Shown here piece by piece: positions 17,437 through 25,400 of a DNA stretch of 64,000 nt. The notes beneath the pieces were generated by a model. That model worked only from the letters and a program-made list of their open reading frames with translations. It had not been told where the DNA came from and ran no database searches. Source of the stretch: an uncultured Eubacteriales bacterium (GTDB lineage Bacteria > Bacillota > Clostridia > Oscillospirales > UBA644); the NCBI GenBank assembly GCA_900547165.1, contig URFZ01000003.1:94065-158064 (forward strand). The letters run 5' to 3'. The position numbers and the translations under genes are program-made. Positions within the stretch are counted from its first letter, which is position 1. Each line of letters starts with the position of its first letter.

Positions 17437-17441
17437 TGTCT

Positions 17442-18215
17442 TTATTTACTGTTTTTTCCGTATGAATACTTGTAACTGTATTTGTATCCGTATTTCGAAT
17501 ACTTGTAACGGTAAGAAGATTTAAGCGATTTCAGGTTGACGCAGTTCAATACCGTACCGCACATATTTCCTCCCGCCTGATCTATCGCATTTATCGCATA
17601 TTTTAATTCGTCGGAAGAAGTCTTTCCCGATTTTGTTACGACAACCATACCGTCAACAAGTGTCGAAACTATCTGTGCGTCGGCAACGGTGTTAATGGGT
17701 GGTGTATCGATAATAATATATTCATATTGCTCGGAAAGATATTCGATAAAATGTTTCATATTCTCGGACGAAAGAAGTTCCGAAGGGTTCGGAGGCAACG
17801 TTCCCGTGCAGATAACGGAAAGAGGAAGGCTCTTCTCCGTGAAGACTTCGCAGTCGCCGATATTCGCAAGGAAGTCGCAGATACCATGCTTTGATTCAAT
17901 GCCCCACATTTTACGCTGCATGGGTTTGCGCATATCGCAGTCGATAAGAAGAGTTTTCTTGCCGAGCATCGCAAAACTTATCGCAATATTTGCGGAAGTA
18001 ACACTTTTTCCGTCACCGGGGTTAGCGCTTGTAACCGCAAACGTTTTGCATTGTCTTTTTCCGTCTTTTGTCATGCAGAACAGAAGACCAGTTCTGAGTT
18101 TTACATACGCTTCTTTTATCGCAAATGGAGAATCGTTTGTCAGAAGTGCGTGTCCCGCAGCCTGAGAAATCGTCCCCCTATCAGTTCTGCGCGTTTGCAT
18201 TTCTTGTCTGCTCAT
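17442..18215 (-). CDS. Bacterial tyrosine kinase, CpsD/YwqD-like
   Basis: A 257-residue cytoplasmic BY-kinase. Walker A is SANPGDGKS (63-71), Walker A' is LLIDCDMRKP (89-98) and Walker B is IIIDTPP (167-173). The autophosphorylation tail is very marked: nine tyrosines between 235 and 252, alternating with Lys and Ser. The kinase needs the cytoplasmic end of the CpsC-like partner for activity. Its start lies 35 bases inside the end of that partner's gene, behind a strong GGAGGAGG. No glycosyltransferase or polymerase genes are nearby, so the target may be something other than a local capsule cluster. Confidence 0.92.
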   Translation of the reverse strand: MSRQEMQTRRTDRGTISQAAGHALLTNDSPFAIKEAYVKLRTGLLFCMTKDGKRQCKTFAVTSANPGDGKSVTSANIAISFAMLGKKTLLIDCDMRKPMQRKMWGIESKHGICDFLANIGDCEVFTEKSLPLSVICTGTLPPNPSELLSSENMKHFIEYLSEQYEYIIIDTPPINTVADAQIVSTLVDGMVVVTKSGKTSSDELKYAINAIDQAGGNMCGTVLNCVNLKSLKSSYRYKYSKYGYKYSYKYSYGKNSK

Positions 18216-19005
18216 TAACGATTACACCTCCTCCGTTCATCTTCCATTTTCTTCCCGTCGGCTCCCCGCTTCCGATATCGGGAATAAGACCCAAAACCGG
18301 TGCCGAAGAAATCTTTTCTATATCCTCTCCGAGATAGATTGTCGTATCAGTTAACATTTTGATAACGAAGAACAGTATCGCTCCTGCCGCACCGACAACT
18401 GCGCCAACCAAAGCAAACATTGATTTTCTCGGCGAAGACGGAGTTTTTGCAACTTCCGCATGGTCAACAAGTTCAACGCTTCCGGCTTTCGTTATTCTGA
18501 TTATTTCCTGCGGCGCGGCATTGCCGAACGCAGTGGCTATCAGACACGCATAATCGGCATTTGTCGAAGTTACGGTAACTTTTACAAGTTGCGTTTCGTT
18601 AACGGCTTCAACACTTATCATTCCTCTCAATTCGTCTCTTGTCAGTTTTTGCGAATTTGCCGTGGCGTTTATGTCATTGACGACCGCGTCAAGCACGGTA
18701 TTGCTTTTCAATATTACGGTATAGGTCTGAGCAAGGCTTTTTGATGCCTGCAAATCACCCGTATTGATAGACTGCGACGGCTGTTGATTGTTGTTCGTGT
18801 TTACAACATACAGCGAAACATCCGATTGATATTTCGGAGCAATGCCGAAATTCGCGACACAGTAAAGCGCAACCGCAAGCACAAGAGCGCAGGAGAGAAT
18901 CCAATACCATTTTGACAGTATCACCCTAAAAACGCTTGCAATATCGATCTCTTTTTCTTCTTCAATTCCGAGAGAATTTTTCCTTTCGTTCAATATATCC
19001 ACCAT
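18181..19005 (-). CDS. Wzz/CpsC-like membrane activator of the tyrosine kinase
   Basis: A 274-residue polysaccharide copolymerase-type protein. It has a transmembrane helix at about 33-52 and a second one near 205-225. The extracellular domain between them includes a Gln/Asn/Ser patch near residue 90. The short C-terminal cytoplasmic tail is where CpsC proteins contact their kinase. It is first in the module and overlaps the kinase gene by 35 bases. The known role is control of exopolysaccharide chain length; here that is inferred from the family. Confidence 0.88.
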   Translation of the reverse strand: MVDILNERKNSLGIEEEKEIDIASVFRVILSKWYWILSCALVLAVALYCVANFGIAPKYQSDVSLYVVNTNNNQQPSQSINTGDLQASKSLAQTYTVILKSNTVLDAVVNDINATANSQKLTRDELRGMISVEAVNETQLVKVTVTSTNADYACLIATAFGNAAPQEIIRITKAGSVELVDHAEVAKTPSSPRKSMFALVGAVVGAAGAILFFVIKMLTDTTIYLGEDIEKISSAPVLGLIPDIGSGEPTGRKWKMNGGGVIVNEQTRNANAQN

Positions 19006-19042
19006 TCTTTCCCGATATCAGTTTTTAGTTTTCCTTTTGCTA

Positions 19043-19071
19043 ATAATAACATATCAGCCCCTGTTTTTCAA
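19043..19071 (-). promoter_or_regulatory. Possible promoter of the tyrosine-kinase module
   Basis: TTGAAA (19066-19071) and TATTAT (19043-19048) on the minus strand are 17 bases apart. The same stretch also forms an 11-bp hairpin (about 19054-19081) that could instead end prmA, although it lacks a T run. The two readings compete. Confidence 0.45.
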
Positions 19072-19110
19072 CAAACAAAGGCTTGATGTTGCAAAAAAAT
19101 CACATATATG

Positions 19111-20055
19111 TCAGCCCTCGTTACGAATATTTGCCACAACACAGTTCCAACCGCGTTTTTCATATATTGCCGCAACGCAAAGTCCGTTTTCGTTCATTGC
19201 GCGAACAACATCGTCAAGACGTTCGGAAATTATCCCCGAAGCGACAAAACAGCCGTAAGGCAAAACAAGATCTTTTGCAAATCCGCATATCCCGACAATT
19301 ATATCAGCAACGATATTCGCAACGATGACATTGTATTTTTTTCCGCTTTTTCTTATCTCGCTGTCGGCAGACAGTACATTATCTTTTTCGGCCTTTAATC
19401 TGTCCCGAACACCGTTAAGTTCGGCATTTTCATATGCAACATTGACAGCGTTCAGGTCAATATCCGTGGCATCGGCGTGCTTAGCGCCGCAAAGAAGAGC
19501 CGTAACGGAAAGAATGCCGCTCCCGCAACCGATATCGAGTATCTCGTCTCCCTCGGACACTATACCCTGCAATGCCTCTATGCACATCGAGGTGGTCTCG
19601 TGCGTTCCCGTCCCGAAAGCCATACCCGGGTTCATCTTCATTATAACTTCGCCGTCGGCAGGCTTGTATTCTTCCCATTCCGGAACAACAACTATTTTTC
19701 TGCCTATCTTTGTCGGCTTATAATACTGCTTCCACGAATTGGCATAATCTTCTTCTTCAATATGCTTTATCTCGGTTTCAAAATTTATGTTTTCAGAGGT
19801 AAACCGTTCGGAGACAAAAGCAACACAATCTTCAACAGAAGTGTTTTCATCCGCGTAAATATGCAATAACGCCTTTGATTTGTCCTTATTCAATAGTTCT
19901 TCGTCAACTATTCCGACCTGTTTAACGGTCGGGTCGTCTTCCAAATCGGTATAGTCTTCGATATATACGCCGCCGCAGTCAAGCATGGAAACAATAGCCG
20001 ACGCTTTATCCACAACGGAAGAATCAACCGTAAAAACAATTTCGCTGTAAGTCAT
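19111..20055 (-). CDS. prmA: Ribosomal protein L11 methyltransferase
   Basis: A SAM-dependent methyltransferase acting on ribosomal protein L11. The N-terminal substrate-binding domain is followed by the SAM motif DIGCGSGILS and by NIVADI, where the family often has NIL(A). I place the start at ATG 20055 (MTYSEIV), which has AAAGGA eight bases before it. The ATG at 20073 has no ribosome site and would coincide with the transcription start predicted from the promoter at 20082-20110. About 314 residues, normal for the family. It is transcribed alone or continues into the kinase module. Confidence 0.94.
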   Translation of the reverse strand: MTYSEIVFTVDSSVVDKASAIVSMLDCGGVYIEDYTDLEDDPTVKQVGIVDEELLNKDKSKALLHIYADENTSVEDCVAFVSERFTSENINFETEIKHIEEEDYANSWKQYYKPTKIGRKIVVVPEWEEYKPADGEVIMKMNPGMAFGTGTHETTSMCIEALQGIVSEGDEILDIGCGSGILSVTALLCGAKHADATDIDLNAVNVAYENAELNGVRDRLKAEKDNVLSADSEIRKSGKKYNVIVANIVADIIVGICGFAKDLVLPYGCFVASGIISERLDDVVRAMNENGLCVAAIYEKRGWNCVVANIRNEG

Positions 20056-20081
20056 TTTTTCGATCCTTTTCATTTTTTCTA

Positions 20082-20110
20082 ATTATAACACGCAAAAACA
20101 AAAAAAGCAA
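20082..20110 (-). promoter_or_regulatory. Sigma-A promoter of prmA
   Basis: TTGCTT (20105-20110) and TATAAT (20082-20087) on the minus strand with a 17-base spacer. The expected start of transcription is close to 20073-20076, which decides the prmA start codon. Confidence 0.8.
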
Positions 20111-20221
20111 TAGCAACAGGTTGAACTGTCGGAAAAATCTGCGAATCCTTATCATTTTCGCGGTTGACGGCGGACATTTAACACAATTTGCAAAAATACA
20201 CTTTTTTTTCACAAAAACCTC

Positions 20222-20250
20222 TTGCATTTAGCGGAGAAATAGTGTATAAT
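20222..20250 (+). promoter_or_regulatory. Sigma-A promoter of tRNA-Ser
   Basis: TTGCAT (20222-20227) and a perfect TATAAT (20245-20250) are spaced by 17 bases, 25 bases before the tRNA 5' end. Confidence 0.85.
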
Positions 20251-20275
20251 AGTTAGGCATTGAGCAAACAGCCAC

Positions 20276-20366
20276 GGAGAGATGGCCGAGTTGGTCGAAG
20301 GCGCATGATTGGAAATCATGTATAGGAGTAATCCTATCAGGGGTTCGAATCCCCTTCTCTCCGCCA
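20276..20366 (+). tRNA. tRNA-Ser (anticodon GGA)
   Basis: A class II tRNA. The acceptor stem GGAGAGA (20276-20282) pairs with TCTCTCC (20356-20362). The discriminator is G, and CCA is encoded (20364-20366). The anticodon arm CATGA/TCATG holds loop TTGGAAA with anticodon GGA, reading UCC and UCU. The long variable arm (TAGGAGTAATCCTA) and the T loop GTTCGAA fit tRNA-Ser. Confidence 0.97.
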
Positions 20367-20562
20367 CAATGCTACCGTAATTTTGATAGATTACGAAAGC
20401 AACCCTTCTGTGCAGTGGAATGTCTGCGGTTTAGTGCTTAACAATTCAATTTTCAGCAGTCAAGTGAATATAAAGGCACAGCCCTTGATGATTTAACGCA
20501 AGCCATGATGCGTTATGGAAAATCAGCTGTCGCTTATAGAACTTAAAAGAAGGGAGAAAAAA
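20367..20562 (+). other. Spacer between tRNA-Ser and the small peptide gene
   Basis: These 196 bases hold no gene I can support. Two hairpins are visible: CGTAAT/ATTACG (20376-20395) and TAACGCA/TGCGTTA (20494-20515). Neither has a T run. No convincing promoter is seen before the peptide gene, so it may be cotranscribed with the tRNA. Confidence 0.5.
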
Positions 20563-20685
20563 ATGAAAGAAAAATATTCTGCTCCGTCTTTTGAAGTAAC
20601 GGAGTTGACCGATATTATTACGGCCAGCAGTGAGCAAACTACTTCCATAGACAAAACAGGACCAATCGAGCTTCCTGATCTTTAA
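20563..20685 (+). CDS. 40-residue peptide of unknown function (DIITAS-type)
   Basis: A short gene with a strong ribosome site (AAGGGAG, six bases before ATG) and a perfect terminator right after it, so it is very likely expressed. The product has a charged N-terminus (MKEKYSAPSFEVTELTDI), then ITASSEQTTS, and an acidic, Pro-containing tail ending in LPDL. It has no Cys, signal peptide or membrane segment. From memory, short proteins with a Tyr-x-Ala-Pro start and an (D)IITAS/VITTS centre recur in gut Firmicutes without known function. They resemble precursor peptides in layout, but no modifying enzyme or transporter is nearby. Confidence 0.72.
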   Translation: MKEKYSAPSFEVTELTDIITASSEQTTSIDKTGPIELPDL

Positions 20686-20697
20686 TATGTAAGATAC

Positions 20698-20745
20698 AAA
20701 GTTGTTGTATGTGGGTTAAATCCTTTTCATACAACAACTTTTATT
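20698..20745 (+). terminator. Strong terminator of the small peptide gene
   Basis: A 14-bp perfect stem (20698-20711 with 20727-20740, arm AAAGTTGTTGTATG) is followed by a T-rich tail. It stands 13 bases after the peptide stop. The next 137 bases up to 20882 hold nothing recognisable. Confidence 0.93.
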
Positions 20746-20882
20746 TTATTATAAAATTTTTCAATTTACATTCAAGAATCATAACCGGCAGCCAACGAGC
20801 GGTTTGCAAATTCCTATAAAAAACCTAACAAGTATCGCATTACAATTTCAAGCAGCCCATTATGCGGAGTTGTCTTTTGCTT

Positions 20883-20925
20883 AAAAATAAATATCCACCC
20901 GCATAGCGGGTGGATATTTATTTTT
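20883..20925. terminator. Bidirectional terminator after gltD
   Basis: A 20-bp perfect inverted repeat with a three-base loop (20883-20902, 20906-20925). The arms read AAAAATAAATATCCACCCGC, so both directions end in five T. It is the end of the asnB-gltB-gltD transcript and blocks read-through from the tRNA-Ser side. Confidence 0.92.
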
Positions 20926-20944
20926 CTTGCAAAAAGGGCTTAAT

Positions 20945-20969
20945 CCGAGCGGCTTTTTCAACCGCTCGG
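20945..20969 (-). other. Hairpin immediately after gltD
   Basis: CCGAGCGG (20945-20952) pairs with CCGCTCGG (20962-20969). It has no adjacent T run on the minus strand and sits between the gltD stop and the strong terminator, perhaps protecting the 3' end of the mRNA. Confidence 0.5.
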
Positions 20970-20980
20970 AAAAATCCCTA

Positions 20981-22444
20981 TTATATAAGAGCAGCATCAA
21001 CCTCTTCAGCACAACTTCTGCCCTCGGAAATTGCCCAAACAACAAGTGACTGTCCTCTGTGCGCGTCTCCCGCGGCATAAACTTTCGGAACATTTGTTCC
21101 GTGTTTGCCGACAGATGAAACAACATTTCCCCTGCCGTTGCGTTCAACACCGAAAGCGTCCGCAATATAACTTTCACAGCCGACAAAGCCTGCGGCAATA
21201 AGAAGCAAATCACACGGAATCTCGTTTTCCGTTCCCGCGACTTCAACCATGATGTTGCGTCCCGCATTCTCATCGAATTGAGACTTCAAACCAACGGTTT
21301 TGAGTGCGCATATCTCACCTTTGTCGTTTTTCACTATCTGTTTTACCGTGGTCTGATAAATTCTCGGATCGTGTCCGAAAACCGCGATTGCCTCTTCCTG
21401 ACCGTAGTCTGTCTTGCAAACTCTCGGCCATTGCGGCCACGGGTTGGACTCGGTTCTCGCATCGGGCAGTTTCGGCATCATTTCAAGTTGAACGACCGAC
21501 TTACAGCCTTGTCTGATTGCTGTTCCGACACAGTCGTTACCGGTATCTCCTCCGCCGACAATAACAACGTTTTTATCTTTTGCGCTGACCGCAAAATCTT
21601 TCACATCGCCTATAACCGTGGCGGTTGCCGCCGCAAGATAATCAACCGCAAACCAAACGCCCTTGGCATCTCTGCCGTCAACTTTGAGGTCACGCGGCGT
21701 TTTTGAGCCGCAGCAGAGAACCGCCGCGTCAAACTCCGAAAGAAGTTCTTCCGCTTTAATATCTTTTCCGACATCAACGCCGCAAACAAATAATATACCC
21801 TCATTTTCCATGAGTTCAATTCTGCGGCGAACGACCGCTTTATCGAGTTTCATATTCGGTATGCCGTACATCAAAAGACCTCCCGGACGGCTGTCTCTCT
21901 CATATACGGTGACGGAATGTCCGCGTTTGTTCAGTTGATCGGCAACGGCAAGTCCCGACGGTCCCGAGCCGATAACCGCTACTCTCTTTCCGCTTCTTTG
22001 CGCGGGTACACGCGGCTTCATAAGTCCCGTTTCGTAAGCGTTCTCGATTATCGAAAGTTCGTTGTCGTGAACGGTTACGGAATCCCCGTTCATACCGCAA
22101 GTACAAGCCGCCTCGCAAAGTGCGGGGCAAACTCTGCCCGTAAATTCGGGGAAATTATTCGTCTTCAAAAGCCTTGAAAGAGCCTCGTCCCAATGGTCTT
22201 TGTATATTTCGTCATTCCATTCGGGAATTAGGTTATGCAGCGGACATCCGCTGAACATTCCTCCAAAATTTTCACCCGACTGGCAGAACGGAACGCCGCA
22301 GTTCATACAGCGCGCCGCCTGCTTTTGTCTTTCACTCTTTACAAGAGGCGGATGAAATTCCGAGAAATTTTTTATTCTTTCGGTAGGTTCGACCGAGCCG
22401 TTACGAACTCTGTCAAACTCCAAAAAGCCTGTCGGTTTTCCCAT
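20981..22444 (-). CDS. gltD: Glutamate synthase (NADPH) small subunit
   Basis: The electron-input subunit of glutamate synthase (GOGAT). Cys46, 49, 54 and 67 and Cys106, 110, 114 and 116 can form two 4Fe-4S clusters in the N-terminal domain. The FAD-binding GSGPSG and the NAD(P)-binding GGGDTG follow. The start is ATG 22444 (MGKPTGFLEFDRV), with GGAGGTGG before it, giving 487 residues. An upstream in-frame extension has no family resemblance. It follows gltB by 13 bases and ends the operon. Confidence 0.96.
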   Translation of the reverse strand: MGKPTGFLEFDRVRNGSVEPTERIKNFSEFHPPLVKSERQKQAARCMNCGVPFCQSGENFGGMFSGCPLHNLIPEWNDEIYKDHWDEALSRLLKTNNFPEFTGRVCPALCEAACTCGMNGDSVTVHDNELSIIENAYETGLMKPRVPAQRSGKRVAVIGSGPSGLAVADQLNKRGHSVTVYERDSRPGGLLMYGIPNMKLDKAVVRRRIELMENEGILFVCGVDVGKDIKAEELLSEFDAAVLCCGSKTPRDLKVDGRDAKGVWFAVDYLAAATATVIGDVKDFAVSAKDKNVVIVGGGDTGNDCVGTAIRQGCKSVVQLEMMPKLPDARTESNPWPQWPRVCKTDYGQEEAIAVFGHDPRIYQTTVKQIVKNDKGEICALKTVGLKSQFDENAGRNIMVEVAGTENEIPCDLLLIAAGFVGCESYIADAFGVERNGRGNVVSSVGKHGTNVPKVYAAGDAHRGQSLVVWAISEGRSCAEEVDAALI

Positions 22445-22457
22445 TTTTCCACCTCCG

Positions 22458-25400
22458 TTAAGATCTTTGCAAGGCATAAAACGCCTGCATTGCCGCTTCA
22501 TCGTGCGAAACGCCTTTTTCTTCAAGTTCTTCAACGGCATTCAGCATACGCTCGTAATCTTTCGGAATGATCTTCTTGAATTTAGGAAGATATTCCTCAA
22601 AATCAGAAAGTATTTGTCTGCCGAACGGAGAACCGGTTCTTTCAACGTGCGCAGAGATAAGCGTTTTCAGTTCCGCAACGTCACGTTTGGATGTCACTTC
22701 GCTCATGTGAACCATTTCTTTGTTTATCTTCATATAAAGGTCGTGCGCATCGTCAAATACATAAGCGATACCGCCGCTCATACCTGCGGCAAAATTTTTG
22801 CCCGTCTTGCCGAGAATCACCGCTCTGCCGCCGGTCATATATTCACAGCCATGGTCTCCGCACCCCTCGCAAACGGCAACCGCGCCCGAATTGCGGACAC
22901 AGAAACGTTCGCCCGCAATACCGTTGATGTATGCTTCGCCCGAAGTTGCTCCGTAAAGAGCAACGTTTCCGATAATAATATTGTCTTTTGCTTCAAACGC
23001 GGATTTTTCCTCGGGCTTGACAACAATTTTGCCGCCCGAAAGTCCTTTGCCGAAATAATCGTTTGCATCACCTGTCAGATTGACCGTCAAACCTTTCGGA
23101 ATAAACGCACCGAAAGACTGTCCCCCGCCGCCGTGGCAATTTACAGTGTATGTATCGTCGTCAAGCGCCGTGCCGAGTTTTTTTGTTATAACAGAGCCGA
23201 GTATAGTTCCGAAAGTTCTGTTCGTGCTTGAAACCTCAACGTTCTCTTTATGCGGCTTCTTTTTTGCAAAATACGGTTCGAATGCAGGCAGAAGCACTTT
23301 TTCGTCAAGCGTTTTTTCAAGTTCGAAATCAAATTTGTCGGCGTCTTTATAATGAATCGGAGACGGTTCGCCGAGAACGGAAGAAAGGTCAATTGTGTCC
23401 GCGCGGTGAGTAACTCGCTTTTGTCTCATTCGGAGCATTTCGGTGTGACCGACGAGTTCGTCAACGGTGCGAACGCCGAGTTTTGCCATTATTTCGCGAA
23501 GTTCTTCTGCGATAAACAGCATAAAATTCATAACGTATTCGGGTTTGCCGCAGAATCTTTTTCTGAGTTCGGGGTTCTGCGTTGCAATACCGACGGGACA
23601 GGTATCAAGGTTGCATACGCGCATCATAACACAGCCCATGGTAACCAGCGGAGCGGTTGCAAAGCCAAACTCCTCCGCGCCGAGCAGGCAGGCAATGGCA
23701 ACATCTCTGCCGCTCATAAGTTTGCCGTCCGTTTCAAGTCGCACGCGGGAACGAAGCCCGTTTTTGACAAGCGTCTGATGCGCTTCCGCAAGTCCGAGTT
23801 CCCACGGAAGTCCCGCATTGTGTATCGAACTCTTGGGAGCCGCGCCCGTGCCGCCGTCATAACCTGAAATAAGAACGACGCCAGCGCCCGCTTTGGCAAC
23901 GCCCGAGGCTATTGTTCCGACGCCCTCTTCCGAAACGAGTTTAACGGAAATACGAGCGTCTCTGTTGGCGTTTTTCAGGTCGAATATCAACTGCGCCAAG
24001 TCTTCTATCGAGTAAATATCATGGTGCGGCGGAGGTGAAATAAGAGACACCCCCGGAGTCGAAAAACGTGTTTTCGCTATCCACGGATATACTTTTTTGC
24101 CTGGCAGATGTCCGCCCTCACCGGGTTTTGCACCCTGCGCCATCTTGATCTGAATTTCTTTTGCGCTGCACAGATATTCGCTGGTAACACCGAAACGCCC
24201 CGACGCGACCTGTTTTATCGCGCTGTTCTTATTCGTTCCGAATCTTGCGGGGTCTTCGCCGCCCTCACCGGAGTTCGATTTACCTCCGAGGGTATTCATC
24301 GCAACCGCCATACAGGTATGCGCTTCCTCGGAGATTGAGCCGTAAGACATCGCGCCCGTTTTGAAGCGCTTCACAATCTCGCTTGCGGGTTCAACTTCTT
24401 CAAGCGGGATGCCGCCGTTTTTATCCCAGACAAATTCAAGAAGACCGCGAAGTGTGTGCGGCTTTCTTTCATCATCGACAAGCGCGGAATATTCTTTGAA
24501 TTTCTCATAAGAGCCGCTTCTTGTCGCTTCGCGAAGCGCAATTATCGTTTTGGGCGAATACATATGGTCTTCCGCATTTTTTCCTGAACGAAGTTTATGC
24601 AGACCTATACTTTCAAGAGTTTCGTCCACACCTCTGCCGAGCGGGTCAAACGCAAGGTCATGTCTGAACTCCACACCCTCCGCAATTTCTTTCAACCCGA
24701 TACCTTCAACGGGACTGACGGTGTTCGTAAAGTATTTGTCTATAACTTCCTTGCAGATTCCGACAGCCTCAAAAAGTTGCGCGGACTGATACGATTGAAG
24801 CGTAGAAACGCCCATTTTCGAAGCGATTTTTACTATGCCGTGCAAAATCGCGTCGTTGTAGTCGTCAACTGCGGTATGATAATCCTTGTCAAGTCTGCCC
24901 GCATCAATAAGCGCGCCTATACTCTCCTGCGCAAGGTACGGGTTGACCGCTCGTGCACCGTAACCGAGCAGCGTTGCAAAATGATGAACGGAGCGCGGCT
25001 CGGCGCTTTCGAGAATAACCGAAACGGCTGTTCTCTTTTTTGTGCGAACCATATACTGCTCAACGGCGGAAACCGCAAGCAGGGACGGAATCGCGACATG
25101 GTTCTCATCTATTCCTCTGTCGGAAAGAATGATTATGTTCGCGCCCTTTTTATATGCGCGGTCGCACTCAACAAAAAGTCTGTCAATAGCCTTTTCAAGA
25201 GATGTATTTACATAATAAAGAAGAGATACTGTCGCAACGCTGAACCCGGGTTTGTTCATGCTGCGAATCTTCATCAGGTCAACGGAAGTAAGTATCGGGT
25301 TATTGATTTTAAGAACGCAGCAGTTATCGGGTTTTTCATCAAGCAAGTTACCGTCCGAGCCGACATATACGGTAGTATCTGTCACTATCTCCTCACGGAG

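Noticed and set aside
20053..20073. Upstream ATG of prmA at 20073
   Set aside because: No ribosome site, and it coincides with the transcription start expected from the TTGCTT-17-TATAAT promoter. The ATG at 20055 has AAAGGA.
20371..20496. Open stretch after tRNA-Ser that could be an integrase remnant
   Set aside because: Translation shows no recombinase motif or other known protein, and there is no duplicate of the tRNA 3' end downstream to suggest an integrated element.
22445..22540. Longer gltD reading frame starting at 22540
   Set aside because: The extra 32 residues are basic and unlike GltD, and they overlap the end of gltB. The ATG at 22444 has a strong ribosome site.
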